From assembly GCA_035575035.1 (NCBI GenBank), contig DATLYH010000279.1, forward strand, positions 1 to 48,000: a DNA stretch of 48,000 bases, written 5' to 3'. The notes under the pieces were generated by a model. It was given only the letters and a program-made list of their open reading frames with translations. It was not told the origin of the DNA and did no database searches. Positions 22,603 through 31,624 of the stretch are shown here, piece by piece. Numbering within the stretch: the first letter of the stretch is position 1; every line of letters begins with the position of its first letter. The position numbers and the translations under genes were made by a program. This stretch comes from DATLYH01 sp035575035. Its GTDB lineage: Bacteria > Planctomycetota > Planctomycetia > Gemmatales > Gemmataceae.

Positions 22603-23682
22603 GTGTTGTGGTGGTTCTGGCTCGGCCTCGGTCTGATGTGCAGCCTGCCGGCGGTGCTCAGCCTCCTTCTGGTGGGCCTGTACTTCCATCTTTGCCGGAC
22701 GTACCTGGGCTACCTGGTCCGCATTTTCCAGGAGAAGCCGGTCTTCATCATCCCGCGCGGCCGGCCGGTGCCGGACGCCGAGGACGTGACCTTCCAGACC
22801 GCCGACGGGCTGCGTTTGCGCGGCTGCTACCTGCGCGGGGCAAGACCGCGGCGCGGCGTCATCCTGTTCGGGCTGGAGTTCGGCTCCAACCGCTGGGCCT
22901 GCGTGCCGTACTGCGAGCACCTGCTGGCCCACGGTTTCGACATCTTCGCCTTCGAGCCGCGCGGCCAAGGGGAGAGCGACCACCAGCCCGGCTACGAGCC
23001 GCTCCAGTGGGTCACCGCCTACGAGGTACGCGATTGCCGGGCGGCCCTCGCCTATCTGAAGTCCCGTCCCGATGCGGACCCGGCCGGCGTCGGCTTCTTC
23101 GGCATCAGCAAGGGAGCAGCCGCAGGGCTCATAGCGGCGGCCGACGACCCGTTCGTCCGCTGCTTGGTCACCGACGGCGTCTTCGCCACCTACACCACGC
23201 TGGTGCCGTACATGCGGCAGTGGTTTCGGATCTACAATAACCGCTATATTCTGCAAGGCCTGCTGCCGTCGTGGTACTACGGGCTGGTGGGGCTGGCGGG
23301 GCTGCGGCAGGTCGAGCAGGAGCGGAATTGCCGCTTCGTCCATCTGGAAAAGGCCCTGCCGCGGTTGGCGCCGCGGCCGCTGCTGATGATCCACGGCGGC
23401 GCCGACACCTACATCAAGCCGGAAATGGCGCAGGCCCTCTTCGACCGGGTCCGGGGAACAAAGGAGTTCTGGCTGGTCGAGGGGGCCAAGCACAATCAGT
23501 CGCTCCAGGTCGCGGGCGACGTGTATCGGAGGCGAGTACTGGAATTCTTCCTCAAACACCTGGGGGAATCACCGAGCGGCGACGAAGGAACGAAAGGGGA
23601 GTGCGTGGACTCAAGGAGGGGCTGCCCCGTTACCTCCTTGGTTCCTCCGCTCCGTCCTTCCTCCAACATCCCTTCCCGGTGA
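22603..23682 (+). CDS. Membrane-anchored alpha/beta hydrolase
   Basis: About 359 residues. A hydrophobic N-terminal segment (WWFWLGLGLMCSLP and LSLLLVGLYFHL) suggests one or two membrane anchors. An alpha/beta-hydrolase domain follows with the nucleophile elbow GFFGISKGAAAG (Ser), Asp in MIHGGADTYI and His in EGAKHNQS. GTG 22603 with AGGGGA upstream is the likely start; a TTG at 22576 is possible. The last 35 residues (after FFLKHLGE) look repeat-derived and are probably not part of the fold. It follows the KS-alpha gene and its stop is 2 bp before the GH3 gene, so it may hydrolyse or transfer the pathway's acyl product (inference). Confidence 0.8.
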   Translation: MLWWFWLGLGLMCSLPAVLSLLLVGLYFHLCRTYLGYLVRIFQEKPVFIIPRGRPVPDAEDVTFQTADGLRLRGCYLRGARPRRGVILFGLEFGSNRWACVPYCEHLLAHGFDIFAFEPRGQGESDHQPGYEPLQWVTAYEVRDCRAALAYLKSRPDADPAGVGFFGISKGAAAGLIAAADDPFVRCLVTDGVFATYTTLVPYMRQWFRIYNNRYILQGLLPSWYYGLVGLAGLRQVEQERNCRFVHLEKALPRLAPRPLLMIHGGADTYIKPEMAQALFDRVRGTKEFWLVEGAKHNQSLQVAGDVYRRRVLEFFLKHLGESPSGDEGTKGECVDSRRGCPVTSLVPPLRPSSNIPSR

Positions 23683-23684
23683 GC

Positions 23685-25430
23685 ATGAACCTGGGCCAAC
23701 TATTTCGCAACCTGGTCGGCAAACTGGTGGCCCGGCCGGTCTACCGGCAGCTGGGCCGGTTCGAGGCGGCCAGCCGTCGGCCGCGCGAAGTGCAAGAAGC
23801 ACTGTTGCGGCGGATCCTGGCCTACCACGCCGACACCGACTTTGGGCGCGACCATCACTTCCGCGCCATCAGCAACCGTCACGATTTTCAACGTCAACTC
23901 CCGGTCGCCGGCTACGATTATTTCGAACCCTATCTGGCCCGCGTCCGCCGCGGCGACCTGCGGGCCCTTCTCGCCGATCGTCGGGTGCTGATGTTCGCCC
24001 TGACCAGCGGCACGACGGCGGCGCGCAAGTTCATCCCGGTGACCGACCAGTATCTGGCCGACTATCGCCGCGGCTGGAACCTATGGGGGTTGCAGGTCTT
24101 TCGCCGGCACCCGGAAGTCAAGATCCGGCCGATCCTCCAGGTCGCCGGCGACATGTGCGAGTTCACCACCGAGGCCGGCATCCCCTGCGGCAGCGTCACG
24201 GGGCTGACCGCCCAGGCCCAGAAGCGGGTCATCCGCTGGCTCTACTGCGTGCCGGCGTGCGTTTCGCGGGTCAAGGATTCGTGGTCGAAGTACTACCTGA
24301 TCCTGCGGCTGAGCCTGCCGCGGCGGGTGGGGATGATCATCGCCGCCAATCCCAGCACCATGATCGCCCTGGCCCGGACCGGCGACCAGGACAAGGAGTC
24401 GCTCCTCCGCGACCTGTACGACGGCACGCTCTCGCCGCGCTGCGACATTCCGGCCGATGTCCGGGCCGAGCTGGCCCACCGCCTGCGGCGACGGCATCCG
24501 GAGCGGGTCCGTGAGCTGGAGGAGATCGTCCGGCGGACCGGCACCCTCTACCCGCGCGACTACTGGGGGCCCCACTGCTTGCTGGGCAACTGGACCGGCG
24601 GCAGCGTCGCTGCCTACCTCCGCCACTACCCGCGCTACTTCGGCGCGATGCCGGTGCGCGACGTCGGCCTGATCGCCAGCGAGGGACGCCTGACCATCCC
24701 CTTCGAGGATGGCACCCCCAGCGGCGTCCTCGACATCCTCAGCCACTATTTCGAGTTCCTGCCCGAGGAGGAGGCGGAAAGCCCCAACCCGACGGTGCTG
24801 GCCGCCCATGAGGTGGAGGAGGGACGCAACTACTTTATTCTCCCGACGACGGCGGCCGGCCTGTACCGCTATCACATCCATGACCTGGTGCGCGTCACTG
24901 GGTTCTTCAACCGCACGCCGCTGGTCGAATTCCTGAGCAAGGGGGCGCACTTCGCCAACATCACCGGCGAGAAGCTATCCGAATACCACGTGACCCAGGC
25001 GATGGCCGACGTGCTCCGCGAGTTGGAGGTGCCGCTGACGGCCTACAGCCTGGCGCCGTGCTGGCACGACGAGATGCCGTACTACGGCCTGTTTGTGGAG
25101 CGCGGCGACTTCTTCAACCGGGAGCAGGGACAGTGGCTGGCCGAGCGGCTCGACCGCCGCCTGGCCGAGCTGAACATGGAGTACGCCGAGAAGCGCCGGG
25201 GCCGGCTGGGCCCGATCCGGGTGATGTTCCTGCCGCCGGGGACCTGGCAGGCGTGGGACCGGCAGCGCCTGGCCCGCACGGGGGGCACGTTGGAGCAGTA
25301 CAAACATCCTTGCTTGATCCCCGACCTCCGCTTCTGGGAGACCATGCCGGTTGAACACGAATGGCCCGCGGCGGCGAGCGCGCCGCGCAGTAGCGTGCCC
25401 GCGCCGGTCAGCGAGAGCCGGGCGGTCTAA
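23685..25430 (+). CDS. GH3-family acyl-adenylate / acyl-amide synthetase
   Basis: A 581-residue member of the GH3 (auxin-responsive promoter) family of adenylate-forming enzymes. In plants these join acyl acids to amino acids. Seen: the ATP-binding loop TSGTTAARKFIPVT (107-120), NPSTMIALAR, IASEGRLTIPFED, an acidic stretch and the hinge LYRYHIHDLVRVTGFFN, then a C-terminal lid with HPCLIPDLRFWET. Bacterial GH3 proteins are not rare but few have known substrates. The gene starts 2 bp after the hydrolase stop and ends the same-strand run that began with the dehydratases. A role in attaching the cluster's acyl chain to an amine is plausible but unproven. The last 20 residues are low complexity. 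Confidence 0.88.
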   Translation: MNLGQLFRNLVGKLVARPVYRQLGRFEAASRRPREVQEALLRRILAYHADTDFGRDHHFRAISNRHDFQRQLPVAGYDYFEPYLARVRRGDLRALLADRRVLMFALTSGTTAARKFIPVTDQYLADYRRGWNLWGLQVFRRHPEVKIRPILQVAGDMCEFTTEAGIPCGSVTGLTAQAQKRVIRWLYCVPACVSRVKDSWSKYYLILRLSLPRRVGMIIAANPSTMIALARTGDQDKESLLRDLYDGTLSPRCDIPADVRAELAHRLRRRHPERVRELEEIVRRTGTLYPRDYWGPHCLLGNWTGGSVAAYLRHYPRYFGAMPVRDVGLIASEGRLTIPFEDGTPSGVLDILSHYFEFLPEEEAESPNPTVLAAHEVEEGRNYFILPTTAAGLYRYHIHDLVRVTGFFNRTPLVEFLSKGAHFANITGEKLSEYHVTQAMADVLRELEVPLTAYSLAPCWHDEMPYYGLFVERGDFFNREQGQWLAERLDRRLAELNMEYAEKRRGRLGPIRVMFLPPGTWQAWDRQRLARTGGTLEQYKHPCLIPDLRFWETMPVEHEWPAAASAPRSSVPAPVSESRAV

Positions 25431-25444
25431 GAGGGAATCACGTG

Positions 25445-25520
25445 GGATGGTCTTGCTGGCCGCTTGCGGCTTCTGGCCGCTTGCGGCTTAGCACCAAACC
25501 CCAAGCGGCAAAGATGACAG
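25445..25520. repeat. GGCCGCTTGCGGCTT-type repeat
   Basis: Two direct copies of TGGCCGCTTGCGGCTT (about 25460 and 25476) are followed by an inverted copy (CCCAAGCGGCAAAG, about 25501-25514), with AGCACCAAACC between. A related element lies at 4043-4091 near lpxI. It is in the gap between the convergent GH3 and aldehyde dehydrogenase genes. Confidence 0.7.
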
Positions 25521-25541
25521 CCGGCACACGGCATGGGCCTG

Positions 25542-27020
25542 CTACTCTCCTCGGCGGAACGCGGCCCGCAGCAGCTGGAGCAGGCCCCGGCAGCGCCGGC
25601 CGAGCGTCGCCCCGTGGCTGAACTCCAAGAGGGCTCGCGCTAGCTCGACCTGCCTGCCGCCGAGACTGCCGGCCAAATCAAGGTGCGGTCGGAAGCGGCC
25701 CCGCCGCACGCTGACCACCTGCGGCACCGTCATTTCCAACAATCCTTCGGCCCCCTGCGTCACGCCCCAGCCGCTCTGGGCCCGGCCGCCGAACGGCACC
25801 GCCGGATGGGCCGTCGGCACCACCACATCGTTGATCGTCACCATCCCGGTCCGCAGCCGGCCGGCCAACTCCGCCGCCCGCGCCGGACTCTGCGTGAAGA
25901 TCGCGGCACCCAGCCCGTAAGGGCACCGGGTCTCACTCGCCAGCGCCTCTTCCAGCGTGTCAAAGGGCATCACCGCCAGCAGCGGCGCGAAGGACGCCTC
26001 CTGCCAGACGGCCATCTCCGGCCGGGCGTCCAGCACCACCGCAGGCACACAGTGGTCCGGCGAGACGTTGTTTGCGGAAGGGGCCGTCAGCAGGCGGGCC
26101 CCCCCGGCCGCCGCATCGCGGACCAGCCGCTCGGCCTGCTTGACCTGGGCCGGCAGCACCAGCGGGACCGGCGCCGCCTTCGCCGCCAGCGACCGGAGTA
26201 TCTCGGTGAAAGGGGCATAGATGGAGCGGTGGACCAGCGCCCGCCGCACCGCGATGCAGGTCTGGCCGCGGTTGACGGTGGCCCCGAACCAGGCGGAGCG
26301 CGCGGCCAGCGCCACGTCGGCATCATCCAGCACAAACAGGGCGTCGCAGCCCGACAGCTCCAGCGTCGAGCTGACCAGCCGTCGGCCCAACGTCTCGGCG
26401 ATCACCCGGCCCGTGGCGGCCGAGCCGGTGAAAACGACGTGATCAATGTCGGCTTCGAGCAACTCCTGGCCGGCCTGGCGCGTCGCCGGCAGCAGCTGCA
26501 CCAAGCCGGCGGGGAAGCCGGCCTGTTCCAGCAGCGCGAACAATGCCGCCGCGCTGGCCGGTGCCACCTCCGACGGTTTCCAGACGACGCCGTTGCCGGC
26601 GGTCAGGGCCTGGGCGAGTTGCACGCCGTTGAGATAGATCGGGTAATTCCAGGTGCCGATGATGGCAACAACGCCGCGGGGCCGACGATGGACGGTATCG
26701 CGCTGACCCCACAGCCACAGCGGCCGTTCGCGGATCGGAACGCGCCGCGGTCGCAGCAGCTGCTCGGCCCGCCGCTCCAGGAAGCGGAGGGCGTCGGCCA
26801 GGGGGAGCACCTCACCGGCCAGTGCTTCCTCAGCCGGCTTGCCCATGTCACGGGCCACGGCCTCGGCGAGCCGCTCGCCGTTGTCCACCAGCAACCGACG
26901 CAGAGCCCGCACCGGCCGCAGCCGGCGGCTGACCGGCAAGGCCGCCCACGCCGGTTGCTGCTGCCGGCAGCGCTCGACCGCCTCGGGAATGCCGCCGGAT
27001 AAGATGCTTGTGGGGCTCAT
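25542..27020 (-). CDS. Aldehyde dehydrogenase
   Basis: A 492-residue NAD(P)-dependent aldehyde dehydrogenase of the class 3 / coniferyl-type. Catalytic features: Asn125 in IGTWNYPIYL, coenzyme-binding FTGSAATG, Glu221 in LELSGCDA and nucleophile Cys255 in NRGQTCIAVRR. It has the PHxxxPFGG-like VPTAHPAVPFGGRAQSGWG. An extra C-terminal tail of about 45 residues, Arg- and Leu-rich, could bind membranes. ATG at 27020. It is convergent with the GH3 gene and divergent from truD, so it is not part of the KS cluster transcript. Substrate unknown; fatty or aromatic aldehydes are typical for the subfamily. Confidence 0.9.
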   Translation of the reverse strand: MSPTSILSGGIPEAVERCRQQQPAWAALPVSRRLRPVRALRRLLVDNGERLAEAVARDMGKPAEEALAGEVLPLADALRFLERRAEQLLRPRRVPIRERPLWLWGQRDTVHRRPRGVVAIIGTWNYPIYLNGVQLAQALTAGNGVVWKPSEVAPASAAALFALLEQAGFPAGLVQLLPATRQAGQELLEADIDHVVFTGSAATGRVIAETLGRRLVSSTLELSGCDALFVLDDADVALAARSAWFGATVNRGQTCIAVRRALVHRSIYAPFTEILRSLAAKAAPVPLVLPAQVKQAERLVRDAAAGGARLLTAPSANNVSPDHCVPAVVLDARPEMAVWQEASFAPLLAVMPFDTLEEALASETRCPYGLGAAIFTQSPARAAELAGRLRTGMVTINDVVVPTAHPAVPFGGRAQSGWGVTQGAEGLLEMTVPQVVSVRRGRFRPHLDLAGSLGGRQVELARALLEFSHGATLGRRCRGLLQLLRAAFRRGE

Positions 27021-27078
27021 GGACGTTATTCTACTCCAAGGCGAAGTCCCGGCTCACGGGTCCCGAGGGAGACGGAGC

Positions 27079-28155
27079 ATGTCCTTTGATCCCATGGCGG
27101 AGCTGCCGCTGTTGACCGCCGACCTGCCCGGCATCGGCGGCTGCATCAAGGTGCAGCCCGAGGACTTTGAGGTCGAGGAAATCCCTGCCTACGAGCCGTC
27201 CGGCAGCGGGGAGTACCTGTATCTGTGGATCGAGAAACGCGCCATGGGCGCCGAGTACTTCGTCCGTCAGGTCGCCCGCCGGCTCGGCGTCAATCCGGGT
27301 GACGTGGGCACGGCCGGGCTGAAGGACCGTCACGCGGTCACGCGCCAGATGGTGTCCGTACCGGCGTCGGCCGCCGACCGGCTCGGCCAGCTGGAGGGGG
27401 AAGGGATTCGGCTGCTGCGCGTCAGCCGGCACGGCAATAAGCTGCGTCCCGGCCACCTGCGCGGCAATCGCTTCCGCATCCTCATCCGCGATGTCGTGCC
27501 GCAGGCCGGCGAGCGGCTCGGGCCGCTGCTCGACCGGCTGCGGCGCGACGGCCTCCCCAATTTCTACGGTCCGCAGCGCTTTGGCCGCGGCGGCGAAACC
27601 GTGCGGGCCGGCTTCGCCCTGCTGCGCGGCGAGTCGCCGCCGGTGTCCGCCTCGGGGCGGCCGTTCGACCTGCGCAATCGATTCCTGCGCAAGCTGGCGT
27701 TGTCGGCGGCCCAGTCGGCCCTGTTCAACCACTACCTGGCCCGCCGCATGGCCGATGGGCTGCTCCGCCGGGTCCTGACGGGCGATGTCATGACCAAGTG
27801 GCCGGTCGGCGGTCTGTTCGTCGCCGCCGATCGGGAGCGGGAGCAGGCACGGTTCGACGCCCGGGAGACGGTCCACACCGGGCCGGTGTTCGGACGGAAG
27901 ACGTTGGCGGCGGCCGGCGAGGCGGCAGCGCGCGAGGCCGACACCCTGCGCGAGGCCGGTTTGGATGCAGGCGTGTGGGGCCGGTTCGGCAAACTCGCGC
28001 AGGGGACGCGGCGGCACAACCTGGTCTATGTCGATGACCTGGCCGCCACGGTCGAGCCCGAGGGGGTGCGGCTGACATTCACCCTGCCGGCCGGCAGCTA
28101 CGCCACCGTGCTGCTCCGCGAGATCACCCGAACGACAGCCGAGGTGGAGGAGTAG
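27079..28155 (+). CDS. truD: tRNA pseudouridine(13) synthase TruD
   Basis: Converts U13 of tRNA(Glu) to pseudouridine. The catalytic Asp83 lies in TAGLKDRHAVTRQ, and the family also shows the FEVEEIPAYEPSG start of the fold, LRGNRFRILIRD, and NFYGPQRFGRGGETV. About 358 residues with a TRUD insertion domain, normal length. The ATG at 27079 has GAGGGAGACGGAG upstream. It is divergent from the aldehyde dehydrogenase gene with a 58-bp gap that must hold both promoters. Confidence 0.93.
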   Translation: MSFDPMAELPLLTADLPGIGGCIKVQPEDFEVEEIPAYEPSGSGEYLYLWIEKRAMGAEYFVRQVARRLGVNPGDVGTAGLKDRHAVTRQMVSVPASAADRLGQLEGEGIRLLRVSRHGNKLRPGHLRGNRFRILIRDVVPQAGERLGPLLDRLRRDGLPNFYGPQRFGRGGETVRAGFALLRGESPPVSASGRPFDLRNRFLRKLALSAAQSALFNHYLARRMADGLLRRVLTGDVMTKWPVGGLFVAADREREQARFDARETVHTGPVFGRKTLAAAGEAAAREADTLREAGLDAGVWGRFGKLAQGTRRHNLVYVDDLAATVEPEGVRLTFTLPAGSYATVLLREITRTTAEVEE

Positions 28156-28355
28156 CGCCTTCGTGACGCCGCCCGGCGGGGGCCCTTCTGTCGTCGAAGC
28201 CATCGTTCGTTTCAGACCGATCGTAACGGCCGCGCCGGCGCCGCTGCCGGTTTCCCGCGCCGGCGTCGGTGAATGCATTTGACCCCGCTGCCGGTGCCGC
28301 GCGACAATCAAGGGCACAGCATCCCAGTCTGGTTCATCCCCGGAGAGAAGAGACC

Positions 28356-29021
28356 GTGAACGCCATCTCGGAACTGACCGTGCCGGAGAAGATCCTCCTG
28401 GCGGCCGCGGAGCTGGAGGAGAAGGGGCAGTCCCCTTTCAGCGCCGAAGCACTGATTGTGGCGGTGTGGCAGAAGTATCCCAAGACCTTCGGCCTGAAAG
28501 GCTATGCCGATCAGTACCCTGACTCGAACAAGGTGCTCGCCAGCATCATGGGGGAGAAAGGACTGACGCGCAAGGGCTGGCTGGTCAAGATGGGGCAGAA
28601 GCTATACGCGGTGACGCGCGAGGGACGGCAGATTGTGCGCAAGCTCCAGCAGGGCGAGGCGCTGCCGGCGCCCGGCCCGGTCAAGCTGGGGCGCGAGCAG
28701 GAGCGGTTCCTCAACAGCCTGTTCGCCAGCTCGGCCCTGCAAAAGTTCCTCGAGGGCCGCAAACTGGAGCTGACCTTCGCCGATGCTTGCCGCTTCTGGG
28801 GAATCACCGAGAGCTTGCACGGGGCCGCCCTGGACGCCCGGCTGAATCAGTTCCGCGCCGCCCTGGCCGATGTGGACCGCCAGATCGGTCTCGGCGAAGC
28901 CACGCTGAGCAATGGCCGGTCGGTGTCGGCAGCCGACATCGGCCAGCTCGGCGACGTCCACGCCTACCTGGAGGAGCGCTTCGGCCGGCACCTCAACCTG
29001 CTGCGGAGCCGCCGGGGCTAG
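28356..29021 (+). CDS. Conserved hypothetical protein, winged-helix-like N-terminus
   Basis: A 221-residue soluble protein from GTG 28356 with a strong GGAGAGAAGAG ribosome site. Residues about 8-90 (PEKILLAAAELEEKGQSPF ... TRKGWLVKMGQKLYAVTREG) have the pattern of a winged helix, with three helices then a KLYAVT hairpin. The second half is helical (RFLNSLFASSALQKFLEG, LNQFRAALADVDRQI) and may be a coiled-coil or oligomerisation part. No membrane segment. A nucleic-acid or regulatory role is possible from the fold guess only. The first 29 residues of a longer reading are not conserved-looking and lack a ribosome site. Confidence 0.65.
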   Translation: MNAISELTVPEKILLAAAELEEKGQSPFSAEALIVAVWQKYPKTFGLKGYADQYPDSNKVLASIMGEKGLTRKGWLVKMGQKLYAVTREGRQIVRKLQQGEALPAPGPVKLGREQERFLNSLFASSALQKFLEGRKLELTFADACRFWGITESLHGAALDARLNQFRAALADVDRQIGLGEATLSNGRSVSAADIGQLGDVHAYLEERFGRHLNLLRSRRG

Positions 29022-29044
29022 CAACTCCCGGCTGCCGACACCGA

Positions 29045-29136
29045 CCGTAGCCGAACTCGCCTGCGTTCGGGCGCGTGCTCTCCCTTCGGAGAGTGCGCCT
29101 GAAATGGGGCGACTTCGGCTACGGCCGAGGGACTCC
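29045..29136. repeat. Nested inverted repeat (CCGTAGCCGAACTCGCC type)
   Basis: CCGTAGCCGAACTCGCC at about 29045 faces GGCGACTTCGGCTACGG at about 29120-29136. Inside is a second hairpin (GCTCTCCC TTC GGAGAGTGCGC, about 29078-29098). Related sequences lie at 31800-31830 and 40959-41215. Confidence 0.75.
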
Positions 29137-29288
29137 CCAAGTCGGGCGACTATGGATGGGTCCGTCCGCCCTTCTCAGGACCGAAATACGCCAACCAGAG
29201 CCGTTCCACCAGCCCCTCGCCATCGGCCGCGCCGGTGGTTAGACTATCCGTCGTCTGGCTCTCATTCCCTTTCCACGGAGGCTGCACC

Positions 29289-30665
29289 ATGAACCGCCGG
29301 GATTTCCTGCGGGCCGGCTCCGCCGGGCTGGCCTTCTCCGCCCTCTACCCCCATGTCGCCGGGGCCGACGAGTCCAAGCCGAAGCGTGCCGGGCTGGTCG
29401 GCTGCGGCTGGTACGGCAAATGCGACCTGTTCCGCCTCATCCAGGTGGCGCCGGTCGAGGTCGTCTCGCTGTGCGATCCCGACAAGAAGATGCTGGCTGA
29501 GGCTGCCGAGTTGGTCGCCCAGCGGCAGGCATCGAAGAAGAAGCCGCGCACCTACGGCGACTACCGCGAGATGCTCAAGGAGAAGGACCTGGACATTGTC
29601 CTGGTCGGCACCCCCGACCACTGGCACGCCCTGCCGATGATCGCCGCCGTCCAGGCCGGGGCCGATGTCTACGTCCAGAAGCCGATCAGCGTGGATATCG
29701 TCGAGGGACAGGCAATGGTCGCCGCTGCCCGCAAGTACAAACGGGTGGTGCAGGTCGGCACCCAGCGGCGCAGCACCCCTCACCTGGTCGAGGCCCGCGA
29801 CCGGATCGTCAAGGAGGGCAAGCTCGGCACCATCGGCCTGGTCGAGATCTACTGTTACTACCACATGCGGAACAACGAAAGCCCGCCGATCAGCCAGGTG
29901 CCCGACTTCTTCGACTATGAAATGTGGACCGGCCCCGCGCCGCTGCGACCGTATGACCCGCCGCTGTACAAGGACCTCGGGGCGCCGCTGCCGCACCGCC
30001 GCTGGTGGCGGGCGTTCATGGAATACGGCAACGGCATTGTCGGCGACATGTGCATCCACATGCTCGACATGGTCCGCTGGATGCTCGACCTGGGCTGGCC
30101 GAAGGCGATCTCGTCCACCGGCGGCATCTACGTCCAGAAGAAGGCTCGCTCCAACATCACCGACACGCAGACGGCGACGTTCGCCTACCCCAACTTTGAC
30201 ATCGTCTGGCAGCATCGCACCTGGGGCAACCCGGCCGACCCGGAATACCCCTGGGGCGCGACCATTCACGGCGACAAGGGCACGCTCAAGCTGAGCGTCC
30301 ACAAGTATGAGTTCTTCCCGGCGGGCAGCCGCACGCCGACCCTGAGCGGCAAGGCCCTGATCGTGGACACCTACCCCGAGGACCGGAAGGAAAGGGACCT
30401 CGAGCTCCACGCCGCCGAAGCCAACCGCCGCCATCAGCAGGACTTCCTCAAGGCGATCGCCACGCGCGGCCGGCCGGTGGCCGACATCGAGGAGGGCTAC
30501 ATCTCGACGGCCAGCTGCATCCTGGCCAACCTCGCTTTGCAGCTTGGCCGGACGCTCATCTGGGATGCCGCCAAGCAGCAAGTGGTGGGCGACGACGAGG
30601 CCAACCGGCTGCTCCGCCGCCCCTACCGCTCGCCGTGGGTCCATCCCGAGCCGGACAAGGTTTGA
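29289..30665 (+). CDS. Tat-exported Gfo/Idh/MocA family oxidoreductase
   Basis: A 458-residue NAD(P)-dependent oxidoreductase with a twin-arginine signal (MNRRDFLRAGSAGLAFSAL). The dinucleotide motif is GLVGCGWYGKC (35-45), followed by LVGTPDHWHALPM. The usual EKP motif reads VQKPIS, a Glu to Gln change seen in some planctomycete members. The C-terminal sheet domain contains a GDMCIHMLDMVRW motif with the putative catalytic His. Planctomycetes have large expansions of this family, linked to sugar and polysaccharide breakdown in the periplasm; the substrate is unknown. Start at ATG 29289. The DUF1080 gene follows by 50 bp and is probably co-transcribed. Confidence 0.9.
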   Translation: MNRRDFLRAGSAGLAFSALYPHVAGADESKPKRAGLVGCGWYGKCDLFRLIQVAPVEVVSLCDPDKKMLAEAAELVAQRQASKKKPRTYGDYREMLKEKDLDIVLVGTPDHWHALPMIAAVQAGADVYVQKPISVDIVEGQAMVAAARKYKRVVQVGTQRRSTPHLVEARDRIVKEGKLGTIGLVEIYCYYHMRNNESPPISQVPDFFDYEMWTGPAPLRPYDPPLYKDLGAPLPHRRWWRAFMEYGNGIVGDMCIHMLDMVRWMLDLGWPKAISSTGGIYVQKKARSNITDTQTATFAYPNFDIVWQHRTWGNPADPEYPWGATIHGDKGTLKLSVHKYEFFPAGSRTPTLSGKALIVDTYPEDRKERDLELHAAEANRRHQQDFLKAIATRGRPVADIEEGYISTASCILANLALQLGRTLIWDAAKQQVVGDDEANRLLRRPYRSPWVHPEPDKV

Positions 30666-30715
30666 AGAGGGACAGAAGCTCATTCCTGGGTCCCAGCGCC
30701 GAAGGGAGGGAAGGC

Positions 30716-31624
30716 ATGCGCGGAACAACACGGGGCGTCCTCATGGCCGGCCTGGTCTGGTTGCTGGCAGCAGAGTCGGCCCCGGCCCAACGCCTGGCCC
30801 CCGTCCTGCTGCGGGTGACGGTGCCCGATGCCGGCGCCCGCGTCTGGATCGACGACCACCCGACCCAGCAGGGGGGGCTCGAACGCCTGTATATCTCGCC
30901 GCCGCTGCCGCCGGGCCGATCATACTCTTACGAGGTCCGGGCCGCCTGGATGCAAGACGGCCGGCCGATCACGCAGAAGAAGCACATCACCTTCCGGCCG
31001 GGCGAGACCGTGGCGGTCCACTTCACGCCGGATCAGGATGGGGATGTCATCGTCCTCTTCGACGGCACCTCCCTGAAAAACTGGAAGAAGACGGAGTTCG
31101 GCGGTCAGGGCGAGGTGACGGTGGAAGACGGCAAACTCATCCTCGAAATGGGGGCGGACCTGACGGGTGTCACCTGGGCGGGACCGCCGCTGCCGAAGAC
31201 CAACTACGAGGTGACGTTGGAGGCGATGAAGATTGCCGGCAGCGATTTCTTCTGCGGCATCGGCTTCCCGGTCGGCAACGCCAGCGCCAGCTTCGTCGCC
31301 GGCGGTTGGGGTGGCGGCGTCTGCGGTATTTCGTCGATTGATGGCGCCTTTGCCGCCGACAACGAGACTGCCACCGTCCATTCCTTTGCGAAGAACCGCT
31401 GGTATCGCTTCCGCCTGCGTGTCACGCCCGAGCGGATCATGGTCTGGCTCGACGAGGAGAAGATTGTGGACCTGGCGACCCGCGGCCGCAAGCTCTCGAT
31501 CCACCCAGCGATGGAGCCATCGCTCCCCTTCGGCCTGGCCAGTTACGCCACTACCGCCGCCTACCGCAACGTCAAGCTCCGCAAGCTGGCGGACGATCAT
31601 CCCGCCGCCGAGCCGGCCCGGTGA
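30716..31624 (+). CDS. Secreted TIGR03000 / DUF1080 protein
   Basis: About 302 residues with a signal peptide (MRGTTRGVLMAGLVWLLAAE to APAQ) and GGGAGGGAAGGC before the ATG. Residues about 30-105 form the planctomycete TIGR03000 domain (VTVPDAGARVWIDDHPTQQ, ISPPLPPGRSYSYEV). Residues about 110-297 are DUF1080 (FDGTSLKNWKK; VEDGKLILE; RFRLRVTPERIMVWLDEEKI), the 3-keto-disaccharide hydrolase type concanavalin-like fold. With the oxidoreductase upstream this fits a pathway oxidising and cleaving glycosides via 3-keto sugars (inference from known partners). Confidence 0.88.
   Translation: MRGTTRGVLMAGLVWLLAAESAPAQRLAPVLLRVTVPDAGARVWIDDHPTQQGGLERLYISPPLPPGRSYSYEVRAAWMQDGRPITQKKHITFRPGETVAVHFTPDQDGDVIVLFDGTSLKNWKKTEFGGQGEVTVEDGKLILEMGADLTGVTWAGPPLPKTNYEVTLEAMKIAGSDFFCGIGFPVGNASASFVAGGWGGGVCGISSIDGAFAADNETATVHSFAKNRWYRFRLRVTPERIMVWLDEEKIVDLATRGRKLSIHPAMEPSLPFGLASYATTAAYRNVKLRKLADDHPAAEPAR

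Noticed and set aside
25542..27020. Aldehyde dehydrogenase as part of the KS cluster
   Set aside because: It is on the opposite strand, convergent with the GH3 gene and separated by a repeat, so membership is not supported by layout.
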